From assembly GCA_035552095.1 (NCBI GenBank), contig DASZMA010000156.1:1-17181 (forward strand): a stretch of DNA of 17,181 bases. Direction: 5' to 3'. The notes beneath the pieces are model-generated. The model was not told where the DNA came from. It searched no databases and saw nothing but the letters and a program-made list of their open reading frames with translations. Origin of the DNA: Bog-473 sp035552095. Its GTDB lineage: Bacteria > Actinomycetota > Acidimicrobiia > Acidimicrobiales > RAAP-2. Position 1 is the stretch's first letter; each line of letters begins with the position of its first letter. Below are positions 1-8,257 of this stretch, in pieces. Both the position numbers and the translations under genes were made by a program.

Positions 1-558
1 GGGGTCCCCACCGTGGCCGAGCAGGTGGCCTCGGGTCGCAGCGACCTCACCTACGCCGCCTTTTTGACCTGGCGGGGCCAACTGCACCGCGAGCCACCGC
101 GGCGGCCCGATCCCGAACGGCCCGGGGCGCCGACGGTACACCGCTCGGAGTCCTGGAAGTACGCCTTCGTCGCCAGCACCTGCACCGCTTGCGGCTTCCG
201 CCACATGCCGCCCACCCGGGTCTGCCTCTCGTGCAAGGCCATCGACCAGATGCGGGCCGAGCGGCTCTCCGACGTGCCCGGCACCGTGGCCACCTTCACC
301 ATCGACCACCTGGCCTACAGCCTGGCGCCGCCGGTGATCGGTGTCATCGTCGATTTTGACGGCGGCGGCCGCTACCGCTGCGAGCTGACCGACGCCCAGG
401 CCTCCGAGCTGTCCATCGGCGATCGGGTGGAGATGACCTTCCGCCGCATCTACACGGCGCAGGGTGTGCACAATTACTTCTGGAAGGCCCGCCCGCTGCG
501 TGGGGCGGCACCGACCAGTACGGACGCTTCGAGCGAAGGGAGCAGCCATGGCCAGTAG
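1..558 (+). CDS. DUF35 (Zn-ribbon/OB-fold) C-terminal part of a thiolase-like fusion protein, 5' truncated
   Basis: The frame is open to the left window edge, so the GTG at 13 need not be the start. Counting from that GTG, a rubredoxin-like zinc ribbon is visible (C57-x2-C60 and C71-x2-C74). An OB-fold-like domain follows, with VATFTIDHLAYS, IVDFDGGGRYRCELTD and a tail reading YTAQGVHNYFWKARPL. This is the DUF35 layout of ChsH2-type partners of SCP2-type thiolases. The stretch before the zinc ribbon (YAAFLTWRGQLHREPPRRP) resembles the linker of long actinobacterial proteins in which an HMG-CoA-synthase/KAS III-like domain is fused to DUF35; that N-terminal half would lie outside the window, which is inference. 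The gene overlaps the thiolase start by 11 bp, so the two are translationally linked and probably act as one acyl-CoA-handling complex. Confidence 0.8.
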   Translation, partial: GVPTVAEQVASGRSDLTYAAFLTWRGQLHREPPRRPDPERPGAPTVHRSESWKYAFVASTCTACGFRHMPPTRVCLSCKAIDQMRAERLSDVPGTVATFTIDHLAYSLAPPVIGVIVDFDGGGRYRCELTDAQASELSIGDRVEMTFRRIYTAQGVHNYFWKARPLRGAAPTSTDASSEGSSHGQ

Positions 559-1783
559 GGGCATACGCGACCAGGTGGCCATCATTGGCATGGGCTGCAC
601 CAAGTTCGGGGAGCGGTGGGACCAGGGCGTCGACGACCTGCTGACCGACGCCGCCACCGAGGCCGCCGCCTCGGCCGGCCTCTCCATCCATGACCTCGAC
701 GCCTTCTGGCTGGGCACCATGACCTCGGGCGTCTGCGGCGTCACGCTGTCGCGACCCCTCAAGCTGGACTACAAGCCGGTGACCCGGGTGGAGAACTACT
801 GCGCCACCGGTTCGGAGGCCTTCCGCAACGCCTGCTACGCCGTGGCCTCGGGCGCCTACGACACCGCCATGGCCATCGGGGTGGAGAAGCTCAAGGACAC
901 CGGCTTTTCCGGGCTGACCGGGATCCGCGCCGTGGGCGACGGCACCGACCCGGGCCTGTCCTCGCCGGCCGCCTTCTCCTTCCTGGCCCCCTCCTACGGG
1001 CACAAGTACGGGGTCGACCCGGTGCAGATGAAGGAGGTGATGAGCCGCATCGCCTTCAAGAACCACCAGAACGGGGCGCGCAACCCCCGGGCCCAGTTCC
1101 AGAAGGAGGTCTCCATGGAGACCATCACCAAGGCGCCGCTGGTGGCCGGCGAGCTGGGCGTCTTCGACTGCTCTGGCGTGAGCGACGGCTCGGCCGCCGC
1201 CATCATCTGCCGGGCGGCCGATGCGCACAAGTACTGCGACAACCCGCTCTACGTGAAGGCCCTCAGCTTCGTGGCCGGCCCGGCCGCCGGGCCCATCGAT
1301 CCGGCCTACGACTACACCACCTTCGAGGAGGTGGTGCGCTCGGTCGAGGACGCCTACCGCCAGGCCGGCATCACCGACCCCCGGGCCCAGCTGGCCATGG
1401 CCGAGGTGCACGACTGCTTCACGCCCACTGAGCTGGTGCTGATGGAGGACCTGGGCTTCGCCGCCCGGGGCACGGCCTGGAAGGAGGTGCTGGCCGGCAC
1501 GTTCGACCGCGACGGCGAGTTGCCGGTCAACCCCGACGGGGGGCTGAAGAGCTTCGGCCACCCCATCGGCGCCTCCGGGCTGCGCATGCTGTTCGAGTGC
1601 TGGTTGCAGCTGCGGGGCGAAGCGCCGGCCGACCGCCAGATCTCAACTGTCGGGCCCGGCCGCACGCTGGGCCTGACCCACAACCTGGGCGGGGCGCCCG
1701 GTGAGGGCGTGAGCTTCGTCGGCATCGTCGGCACCGAACTCGACGACCCGGGGCTCGGTAACACGGACTTCGCCGCCGGATGA
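548..1783 (+). CDS. SCP2-type thiolase (acetyl-CoA acetyltransferase family)
   Basis: A 411-aa thiolase-superfamily enzyme, expected to cleave a 3-oxoacyl-CoA (or carry out a related C-C bond reaction) in fatty-acid or sterol side-chain degradation. The nucleophile is Cys85 in NYCATGSEA. The SCPx-type HDCF block is His288-Asp289-Cys290, and the C-terminal histidine is His338 in SFGHPIGASG. A glycine-rich GPGRTLGLTHNLGGAPG stretch lies near the C-terminus. ATG 548 is chosen over upstream in-frame starts because a purine-rich GAAGGGAG precedes it and the family N-terminus (VAIIGMGCTKFGER) begins just after. It overlaps the upstream DUF35 gene by 11 bp and the downstream acyl-CoA dehydrogenase by 4 bp (ATGA). 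The DUF35 partner suggests a ChsH2/Ltp2-like complex; the substrate cannot be read from sequence. The family call is firm. Confidence 0.92.
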   Translation: MASRGIRDQVAIIGMGCTKFGERWDQGVDDLLTDAATEAAASAGLSIHDLDAFWLGTMTSGVCGVTLSRPLKLDYKPVTRVENYCATGSEAFRNACYAVASGAYDTAMAIGVEKLKDTGFSGLTGIRAVGDGTDPGLSSPAAFSFLAPSYGHKYGVDPVQMKEVMSRIAFKNHQNGARNPRAQFQKEVSMETITKAPLVAGELGVFDCSGVSDGSAAAIICRAADAHKYCDNPLYVKALSFVAGPAAGPIDPAYDYTTFEEVVRSVEDAYRQAGITDPRAQLAMAEVHDCFTPTELVLMEDLGFAARGTAWKEVLAGTFDRDGELPVNPDGGLKSFGHPIGASGLRMLFECWLQLRGEAPADRQISTVGPGRTLGLTHNLGGAPGEGVSFVGIVGTELDDPGLGNTDFAAG

Positions 1784-3000
1784 GCGACGCGTCGGGCACT
1801 GACCTGCTGGCCGAGACCGAGGACCAGTCGGCCCTGCGCCAGCTGGCCCGTGACGTGGCCGACCGGGAGGTGGCGCCCCGGGCCCACGAGGGCGATGAGT
1901 GCGGGGAAGTGGCACCCGAGGTGCGCAAGGCGCTGGCCGCGGCCGACCTGCTGCGCATCACCATCGGCGAGGCCTACGGCGGCATGGGTCTGGGCGACAC
2001 CGAAGCGGCCATCGTGCTCGAGGAGATCGCCCGGGCCGATGTCTCCTCGGCCATCTGCTGCCAGCTGACCTTCAACGGCCCACCCCGGGGCATTGAGCAC
2101 CTGGGCCCCGAGGCCATGAAGGAGCGCTGGTTGCCTGCCGTGGCCAACGGGGACGCGCTGATCAGCATCGGGATCACCGAGCCCGACGCCGGCTCAGCCG
2201 TGCAGAACATGCGGGCCGCCCTGACCGAGGACGGTCCGGGGCAATGGCGCCTCAACGCGTACAAGAACTACTCGACGCTCGGGCACGTGGCCCAGGGTGT
2301 GCTGGTGTGGTGCCGTTGGCCGGGAGGGGACGGGGCCAAGGGCATCGGGGCGGTGATCGTGCCCACTGACCGCGAGGGCGTCTCGGTGACCGGACGCCAT
2401 CAGGGCATGGGGATCCACGCCGCCACCGAAGCCGAGTTGGCCTTCGACTCGGTGGCCATCACCGACGACGACATCCTCATCGCCGGCGTGCCCGGGAGCA
2501 CCGAAGCCTTCAAGGTGCTGCTGGGCCACCTCAACCATGAGCGCTGCGGCAACGCCGCCATGTGTGTGGGCGCCGCCCAGGGCGCGCTGGAGCACGCCGT
2601 GCGGTACATGTCCGAACGGGTCATCGGGGGCAAGCCATTGGCCGACCTGCAGGGGTTGCAGTGGAAGCTGGCTGACATGGCCGTCCAGCTCGAAGGGGCC
2701 CGCCTGCTGTTGGCCCGGGCCGTCCGGCTGGCCGGCCCCGGCGGCACCCCGCCGCCGCTGGAGACCGCGTTGGCCAAGACAGCGGCCAACCTGGCGGCCA
2801 AGTTCGTCTGTGACGAGGCCATGCAGATCCACGGGGGCTACGGCTACAGCCGCGAGTACCCGCTCGAGCGGGCCTATCGCGACATCCGGGGCCTCTGCTT
2901 CGGGGCCGGCACGGTCGAGGCCCAGCGCAACTTCATCGGGCTGCGGGTCGCCGCCGGGGGCCGCACCGGGTCACCGGGCTGGCGCAACCCGCTGGAGTAA
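1780..3000 (+). CDS. Acyl-CoA dehydrogenase (catalytic base in the IVD/LCAD position)
   Basis: A 406-aa flavoprotein of the acyl-CoA dehydrogenase family; it would oxidise an acyl-CoA to the 2-enoyl-CoA and pass electrons to ETF. Visible signatures are the FAD/substrate loop ISIGITEPDAGS (about 128-139), the helix with NHERCGNAA (252-260), the MQIHGGYGYSREYPLERAYRD block (348-368) and a C-terminal GAGTVEAQR. In MCAD/SCAD-type enzymes the base is the Glu of an EGT motif. Here that position is Ala376 (GAGT), as in isovaleryl-CoA dehydrogenase, and Glu254 in NHER sits where IVD/LCAD enzymes keep their base. The start overlaps the thiolase stop by 4 bp, so it is in the same operon. Substrate is unknown; a branched or bulky acyl-CoA fits the relocated base but is inference. 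Confidence 0.92.
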   Translation: MSDASGTDLLAETEDQSALRQLARDVADREVAPRAHEGDECGEVAPEVRKALAAADLLRITIGEAYGGMGLGDTEAAIVLEEIARADVSSAICCQLTFNGPPRGIEHLGPEAMKERWLPAVANGDALISIGITEPDAGSAVQNMRAALTEDGPGQWRLNAYKNYSTLGHVAQGVLVWCRWPGGDGAKGIGAVIVPTDREGVSVTGRHQGMGIHAATEAELAFDSVAITDDDILIAGVPGSTEAFKVLLGHLNHERCGNAAMCVGAAQGALEHAVRYMSERVIGGKPLADLQGLQWKLADMAVQLEGARLLLARAVRLAGPGGTPPPLETALAKTAANLAAKFVCDEAMQIHGGYGYSREYPLERAYRDIRGLCFGAGTVEAQRNFIGLRVAAGGRTGSPGWRNPLE

Positions 3001-3044
3001 CGACGAGGCGCACCGGTGGGCGGCGCAGCCTGCTCGGCCTATTC

Positions 3045-4232
3045 GTGGCCGCACTGGCCCTGACGGCGTCGGCCTGCAGTACCGGGGTCGATGCCGGGAA
3101 CACCGCGACCTTGACCGGGCCGGTCCCGGCCCATCCGGTGGCGGTGACGGGTGCGGCGATCCGGGGCCGGGTGCTGGCGGCGGCGGCCGGGGCGAACACA
3201 GGCGGGGACCGGGCCGTGGTGGCCGGTGCGACTGTGGTGGTGACGGTGATCCTGCGCCGCGATGAAGTGGCCGGTCGGGCTCTCAAAGGGACGTTGACCC
3301 TCGGACTCGGCTGCCTGGACCGGGTGGGGTGCACCGCGCCGACGTCGGAGGGGCGGGTGGCGCAAGACGGCCGGTTCGAGGTGGCCGTGCCCATAGGCCA
3401 GACCGAACAGGATGACCTGAGCCTCACCGTCCTGGCGCAGCGGGGGAGCACCGGCCGGGTAGGCACCACGGTGACGCTGCCTTACGCCGACCATGTCGGA
3501 GCCGACGTCGGGACGATCCCGTTGGCCACCTCAGCCGGCTCGGTGGTGGCCCAGGGTGGCGTCAACCGTTACGTCCCGGCCGCCATGCCTGGAGCCAGCG
3601 GGGCTCCCGGCGTCACCATGTCGCGGGCGGCATCGGTGGCGGGCGGTGACCAGTTCGTGGTCGAGGATCCGGTCCAGGACGTGTCGCCCGGCTACAACCC
3701 GCAGCTGGTCGAGGATGGGCGCGTGCTGTTGGCCAGCACGACGATCGGCAGTGTCGAGTTGGCGCCGGCGGTGTTCACCTCCAGCCTGCTGGTCGAGGGC
3801 ACGCTGGTGCCGCCGAGCCGCGGCGCAGCCTGCTCGGTGGAGGGCAGCACCGGCCAGTCGATCGCCCAGCACCCGTGCGGGTTGACCAACGGCATGCTCG
3901 ATTCGGCGTGGCCCCTGCACGATGACCCGCTCTGCCAACAGGGCCCGTGCCCCGGTACGGTCCAGAACCAGGCCCGTGATGTCACGGTGACCCTGTCCCA
4001 TCCGGTCCGGAGCGGCCTCATTGTGGTGCGGGGGTGCGGGTTCACCTGCCAGGTGGCCTGGAGCACCGATGGGACCACGTTCGGTTCCTGGCGCCAGGCG
4101 CCTCAGGACAGCGGCACCGGCGTGGTCTTCGTCGTGCCCGTGCCCGACCAGATGGTGGCGGCGGTGCGGGTGCAGACGGCCACCGGAGGCTTCTTCACCG
4201 CCCTGCGCCAGGTCTCGGTGTGGGGGACGTAG
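3045..4232 (+). CDS. Putative secreted lipoprotein with Cys-rich C-terminal beta domain; start uncertain
   Basis: No named family is recognised. From GTG 3045 the protein is 395 aa and starts with a short hydrophobic stretch ending in a lipobox-like LTASAC (Cys11). The in-frame codons upstream (3000-3044) read TTRRTGGRRSLLGLF, exactly the positively charged n-region and start of the h-region a signal peptide needs, yet no ATG, GTG or TTG opens that frame after the dehydrogenase stop. Residues about 45-165 look like a carboxypeptidase-regulatory or transthyretin-like beta domain (GRFEVAVPIG, DDLSLTVLAQRGS). The C-terminal 120 residues contain paired cysteines and a pattern (DVTVTLSHPV, STDGTTFGSWRQ, VRVQTATGGFFTALRQVSVWG) like an F5/8-type discoidin jelly roll; both domain calls are tentative. 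It lies between the acyl-CoA operon and an ABC exporter, and may be the exporter's substrate-side partner (inference). Confidence 0.7.
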   Translation: MAALALTASACSTGVDAGNTATLTGPVPAHPVAVTGAAIRGRVLAAAAGANTGGDRAVVAGATVVVTVILRRDEVAGRALKGTLTLGLGCLDRVGCTAPTSEGRVAQDGRFEVAVPIGQTEQDDLSLTVLAQRGSTGRVGTTVTLPYADHVGADVGTIPLATSAGSVVAQGGVNRYVPAAMPGASGAPGVTMSRAASVAGGDQFVVEDPVQDVSPGYNPQLVEDGRVLLASTTIGSVELAPAVFTSSLLVEGTLVPPSRGAACSVEGSTGQSIAQHPCGLTNGMLDSAWPLHDDPLCQQGPCPGTVQNQARDVTVTLSHPVRSGLIVVRGCGFTCQVAWSTDGTTFGSWRQAPQDSGTGVVFVVPVPDQMVAAVRVQTATGGFFTALRQVSVWGT

Positions 4233-4332
4233 TGCGAGCGACGCCGGGCCCGACTGGGATGCGATCAGTGGGTGGAGATGTCGTGGCAGGCTTCGCTCCG
4301 GCGCGGCGGCGACACAGCAAGGTGGCGTACTG

Positions 4333-5082
4333 GTGACCGCGGCATTCGAAGCATCTAAGCCGCCGGCGGCCCGGGCCACCGCGGCCTGCAAGAGCTACGG
4401 CATGGGCACGGCGTCGGTCACGGCACTCCGCTCGGTGACGGTGGCCTTCGAGCAGGGCCAGTTCAGCACCATCATGGGCCCGTCAGGCTCGGGGAAGTCG
4501 ACGCTGCTGCACTGCCTGTCCGGGCTGGACACCCTCAACGCCGGTACGGTCCACATCGGCGACACCGACCTGTCCACCCTCGACGACCGGCAACTGACCG
4601 AGCTCCGGCGCACCGAGGTCGGCTTCGTGTTCCAGGGCTTCAACCTGTTGCCCACCTTGTCGGCCCGGGAGAACATTGAGCTGCCGGCCGCCCTGGCCGG
4701 CCGGCGCCCCGACGCCGCCTGGGTCAGCCACCTGGCCGAGCTGCTCGGCATCACCGATCGATTGGCCCACCGTCCCTCCCAGATGTCGGGCGGCCAGCAG
4801 CAGCGGGTGGCGGTGGCCCGGGCGTTGGTCAACCGGCCCACCATCGTCTTTGCCGATGAGCCGACCGGGAACCTCGACACCAAGAGCGGGTCCACCCTGC
4901 TCGAACTGCTGGCCCGCATCGTCAAGGAGGAAGGTCAGTCGGTAATCATGGTCACCCACGACCCGGCCGCGGCTAGTCACGGCCACCGGGTGGTGTTCCT
5001 GCTGGACGGCGAGGTGGTCGACGATCTGATCGACCCCAACACCGACTCGGTGGCTCACCGCCTGGCCATCCTGGAGGGCTGA
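4333..5082 (+). CDS. ABC transporter ATP-binding protein, MacB/LolD family
   Basis: A 249-aa nucleotide-binding subunit of the MacB/LolD/FtsE class, which powers mechanotransmission-type transporters acting on lipoproteins, peptides or drugs at the membrane. All motifs are present: Walker A GPSGSGKST (49-57), Q-loop Gln101 in FVFQGFNLLP, signature MSGGQQQRVAVARAL (from 151), Walker B IVFADEP (171-177) with Glu176, D-loop NLDTKSG and H-loop His209 in MVTHD. GTG 4333 is chosen because AAGGTGG lies 7 nt upstream and the conserved ABC domain starts about 15 residues in; the longer frame back to 4021 only overlaps the lipoprotein gene. The permease follows 3 nt after the stop, so the two form one transporter. 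Confidence 0.93.
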   Translation: MTAAFEASKPPAARATAACKSYGMGTASVTALRSVTVAFEQGQFSTIMGPSGSGKSTLLHCLSGLDTLNAGTVHIGDTDLSTLDDRQLTELRRTEVGFVFQGFNLLPTLSARENIELPAALAGRRPDAAWVSHLAELLGITDRLAHRPSQMSGGQQQRVAVARALVNRPTIVFADEPTGNLDTKSGSTLLELLARIVKEEGQSVIMVTHDPAAASHGHRVVFLLDGEVVDDLIDPNTDSVAHRLAILEG

Positions 5083-5085
5083 GCG

Positions 5086-7671
5086 GTGTGGCGGGTGGTG
5101 CTGCGCAGCCACCAGCGCCACCGCATGCGCCTGGTGCTGATCTGCCTGGCCATCTCGGTCGGCGTGGCCTTCTTGGCCGGCACGTTCATCCTGACCAACA
5201 GCGAACATGCTGCCAACGCGTCGACGGCCGATCAGGCCTACGCCAACGTGTCGGTGGCCGTGCAGGGGCACCTATCCTCCTCCGGTCAGCAGGGGTTGAG
5301 CCAGTTCCAGGCCGTGCCCGAGCACTTGCTCCCCACCGTGCTGGCGGTGCCCGGCGTGGCCCGGGCGGCGGGGGAGGTCGATGGCTACGCCCAGCTGGTG
5401 GCCGCGGACGGCACGCTCATCGGCGGGGCCACGTCGTCGGCCCAGGGCATCTCGGTCGGGCCCGTCCCGAGCTTGCGCCCCTTCGTGCTCGACCTCGGGA
5501 GGCTCCCGGCCACCTCCAGCCAGGTCGTGGTGGACGCCCATACCTTCGCCGCCCAGGGATGGCACCTGGGCCAGACGGTGCGCGTCGTCACCGCCCAGCC
5601 CACGGCGCGATTCACTGTGGTGGGAACGATCAGGTCGCGGCAGTCCTCCGACGTGCTCGGCACGACGCTGGTCGGCTTCACCCAGTCGACGGCGCAGCAC
5701 CTGTTGGGGACCGAGGGCTCCTTCAGCCTGATCGTGGCGTCGGCCCAGCCCGGAGTCTCCGAGCGCACCTTGGCCTCGCGGGTGGCCCGGGCCATCGGGC
5801 CGCAGTACTACTCGTTCACCGGATCCTTCCTCCGGGCCGGGATCGCCAAGGTGAGCAGCCGGGGCGCGCTGAAGTTCGGGCCGGTGCTGGACGTGGTGCT
5901 CGGGCTGGCCCTCTTCGTGGGCGCCCTGGTGATCTTCAACATCATCAGCCTCCTGGTGGCGCAGCGCCGCCGGGAGCTGGCCCTCCTGCGCTGCCTGGGG
6001 GCCACGCGGACCCAGATCTACCGGTCCGTCCTGGCCGAAGCGGCCGTGCTGGGGTTCGTGGCCTCGACGGTGGGGCTCGGGCTGGGCATCGCTGCCGCCG
6101 CGCTTCTGTTGCGCATCGACACCGGCGGGGCCGGCGCGCAGACCTCGGCCGCCAGTCTCGATATCAGCTTCGGCACCGTGGCGGTGAGCCTGGTGGTGGG
6201 CACCGCGGTCACCATGCTGGCCTCGCTCCTGCCCGCCATCGCGGCTAGCCGGATCCCGCCGGTCAGCGCGCTGCGCCAGGACGCCATGGGCGATGCCCTC
6301 GAGTCCTCGGCCCGCTGGCGCGGGACCGGCTTCGGCCTGGCCAGCGTCGGGTTGGCGCTGGTGGCGGTGGGCCTCTTCGTCGACCAGGGCGACCAGGTGG
6401 AGATCTGGTTGGTCGGCGCCGGCATGGCGCTGGGCCTGGTCGGCCTGGGTCGCCTCAGCCCGCTCCTGGTCCCACCGATCATCGGGGTGCTCGGGTGGCC
6501 CCTCCAGCACCTGTCCGGACTGGCCGGGCATCTCGGCCGGCAGAACACCATGCGTAACGCCCGCCGCACCGTGGTCACCGCCACCGCGCTGGTCATCGGC
6601 GTGGCACTGGTCAGCACGCTGGCCATCATGAGCACGTCCTTCAAAGCCTCCTCGAACACCCAACTCGGTGAGGCGCTCACCGCCGACTTCACGGTGCTGC
6701 ACAACGGCGATGCGCCGTTTACCGTGGGCCCGGCGCATTCGCTCCCGATCAGCGTCTCCGTCTTGAACCGGTTGCAGGCAGAGCCCGGACTGGTGGTGTC
6801 CCCGTTCGCCTTCGTCACCTTCCGCTTGAACGGGGCCGGCAATTTCGGGGCGGCCGTCGACCCCTCCACCATCGGGCGCATGAACTCCTTCGGCCACGTG
6901 CAGGGCAGCCTGGCCGAGCTGGCCTCAGGCGGGTTTGCCGCCTCAGTGCAGCAGGCCGCGGCGGCCCATCTCCATGTGGGGGAGCGGGTCAACCTGGCCT
7001 TCAACAGCCAACTGTCCACTGGTGCCTCCAACGTCATGCGGGTCGACGCCATCTACCAGTACGGTGACGGCGCGCTGTCGGGCTACATCTTCTCGACCGC
7101 CACGGCGTACCGGATCGACCCCTCACTGGCGCTGACCGCCGTGTTGGTGAAGGCCCAGGCCGGGGTCGCCGTCGGTCAGGCGGGCCAACAGGTCACCCGG
7201 GCCGTGGCCGGGTTCTCCGATGTCAGCGTGCAGGACCCGGCTCAGGTGCAGGCGGTGGCCGACCAGAGCATCTCGGGTCAGCTCAACCTGATTTCGATCC
7301 TCCTCGTCCTGGCCATCGTGGTGGCCCTCTTGGGCATTGTGAACACGTTGGCCCTGTCCGTGGTGGAACGGACCCGCGAGTTGGCGCTCCTGCGGGCGAT
7401 CGGCATGACCCGGGCCCAGATGCGGGCCATGGTGCGCTCGGAGGCCGCCCTCATCGGCATGGTGGGCGCGCTGCTCGGTGTGGCGCTGGGGCTCTTCCTG
7501 GGCTGGGTCTTCCAGCGGGCCCTGAGCAGCCAGATTCAAGAGTTGGCCATTCCCTGGGCCCGGCTGGTGGCCTACGTCGTGGCCGGGGCCGCCACCGGCA
7601 TCCTGGCCGGCACCGTGCCGGCCCGCCGGGCGGCCCGGGTCAACATGCTGGACGCCATATCGAGCGAGTAG
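5086..7671 (+). CDS. ABC transporter permease with two FtsX-type domains
   Basis: An 861-aa membrane protein, the permease partner of the preceding ATPase. About ten hydrophobic segments are visible, near residues 16-37, 267-292, 316-342, 362-387, 415-432, 440-470, 495-515, 733-759, 786-808 and 826-845. Two large extracytoplasmic domains (about 38-265 and 516-732) separate them. Each FtsX domain carries the RRRELALLRCLGATRTQI / RTRELALLRAIGMTRAQM coupling helix, showing internal duplication. The length is typical of actinobacterial fused FtsX permeases. GTG 5086 is preceded by GGAGGGC. The C-terminal cytosolic end is PARRAARVNMLDAISSE. Substrate is unknown; the lipoprotein gene upstream hints at cell-envelope cargo. 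Confidence 0.92.
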   Translation: MWRVVLRSHQRHRMRLVLICLAISVGVAFLAGTFILTNSEHAANASTADQAYANVSVAVQGHLSSSGQQGLSQFQAVPEHLLPTVLAVPGVARAAGEVDGYAQLVAADGTLIGGATSSAQGISVGPVPSLRPFVLDLGRLPATSSQVVVDAHTFAAQGWHLGQTVRVVTAQPTARFTVVGTIRSRQSSDVLGTTLVGFTQSTAQHLLGTEGSFSLIVASAQPGVSERTLASRVARAIGPQYYSFTGSFLRAGIAKVSSRGALKFGPVLDVVLGLALFVGALVIFNIISLLVAQRRRELALLRCLGATRTQIYRSVLAEAAVLGFVASTVGLGLGIAAAALLLRIDTGGAGAQTSAASLDISFGTVAVSLVVGTAVTMLASLLPAIAASRIPPVSALRQDAMGDALESSARWRGTGFGLASVGLALVAVGLFVDQGDQVEIWLVGAGMALGLVGLGRLSPLLVPPIIGVLGWPLQHLSGLAGHLGRQNTMRNARRTVVTATALVIGVALVSTLAIMSTSFKASSNTQLGEALTADFTVLHNGDAPFTVGPAHSLPISVSVLNRLQAEPGLVVSPFAFVTFRLNGAGNFGAAVDPSTIGRMNSFGHVQGSLAELASGGFAASVQQAAAAHLHVGERVNLAFNSQLSTGASNVMRVDAIYQYGDGALSGYIFSTATAYRIDPSLALTAVLVKAQAGVAVGQAGQQVTRAVAGFSDVSVQDPAQVQAVADQSISGQLNLISILLVLAIVVALLGIVNTLALSVVERTRELALLRAIGMTRAQMRAMVRSEAALIGMVGALLGVALGLFLGWVFQRALSSQIQELAIPWARLVAYVVAGAATGILAGTVPARRAARVNMLDAISSE

Positions 7672-7700
7672 GGCCCGGCCTCCTGCTGCAGGCGCCACTG

Positions 7701-8183
7701 TCAATGCGATCTGACCGGGGTCGGGCGGAGCACCGGCCGTACTTTCATGGCGTAGGCGGCGATTGCCACCAGAGCGGCCTCGACGAAGAGGGCCACGAGG
7801 CCGAGCATGCACGACCAGTTCCCGACGTCTGCCTTGTCGAGGGGGGAGCTCAGCATGCGGGTGAAGGCGTAACCAGCCAGGCCCGCCGCCCCGAGGGCCA
7901 CCACGGGCAGCCACAACTGGCGCCGGGTTGACGCTCCTCTGACCACGTGCGCGGCCACCATCACCGAACCGACCATCAAGGCCAGGAAGGAAAAGCCGAG
8001 CAGGGTGGACTGCTGGAAGGTCGGGACGATCTGCACCAGGTGGATCAGGGCGATCCCCATCAGCATGACCAGGCCGGTCGAACGCAGCATGGCCTCGGTA
8101 ACAGGGTCTGGTGCGGTCGACTTGACTGGGTCACGCGGCGCATAGTCCGGTCGAGGTTGGGCGGGCAGCAACTCGGTGGGCAT
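7701..8183 (-). CDS. Small four-helix membrane protein
   Basis: A 160-aa protein with no recognised named family. It has a Pro-rich cytosolic N-terminus (about 30 residues) and four predicted membrane helices at about 33-53, 60-80, 90-108 and 123-146, ending in a basic tail (KVRPVLRPTPVRSH). ATG 8183 is preferred over an in-frame TTG at 8201 because AAAGGAA sits about 8 nt upstream of the ATG. It lies 74 nt downstream of the COG4315-type secreted gene on the same strand, so the two are probably cotranscribed and it may form a membrane partner for the exported protein. It converges with the permease gene across a 29-bp gap. Its function cannot be read from the sequence. Confidence 0.75.
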   Translation of the reverse strand: MPTELLPAQPRPDYAPRDPVKSTAPDPVTEAMLRSTGLVMLMGIALIHLVQIVPTFQQSTLLGFSFLALMVGSVMVAAHVVRGASTRRQLWLPVVALGAAGLAGYAFTRMLSSPLDKADVGNWSCMLGLVALFVEAALVAIAAYAMKVRPVLRPTPVRSH

Positions 8184-8257
8184 CTTCGGGATTCCTTTCA
8201 AGGTCGCATTTGCATCGGGTGAGTTGGCCAGGCGGGCGATGGCCGTCGCCGAAGGCG

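Noticed and set aside
344..1561. 405-codon open frame on the minus strand opposite the thiolase
   Set aside because: Gly/His/Val/Arg-rich, no domain, no ribosome-binding site; it mirrors the GC-rich codon pattern of the real gene.
5272..6897. 541-codon minus-strand open frame opposite the permease
   Set aside because: Composition is Gly/Gln/His/Arg-rich without structure; the plus-strand permease has clear membrane helices and motifs.
8235..8250. Short hairpin (GGCGA...TCGCC) between the secreted-repeat gene and the 4-TM gene
   Set aside because: Only 5 bp of stem and no T-tract; in GC-rich DNA this is expected by chance and does not argue against cotranscription.
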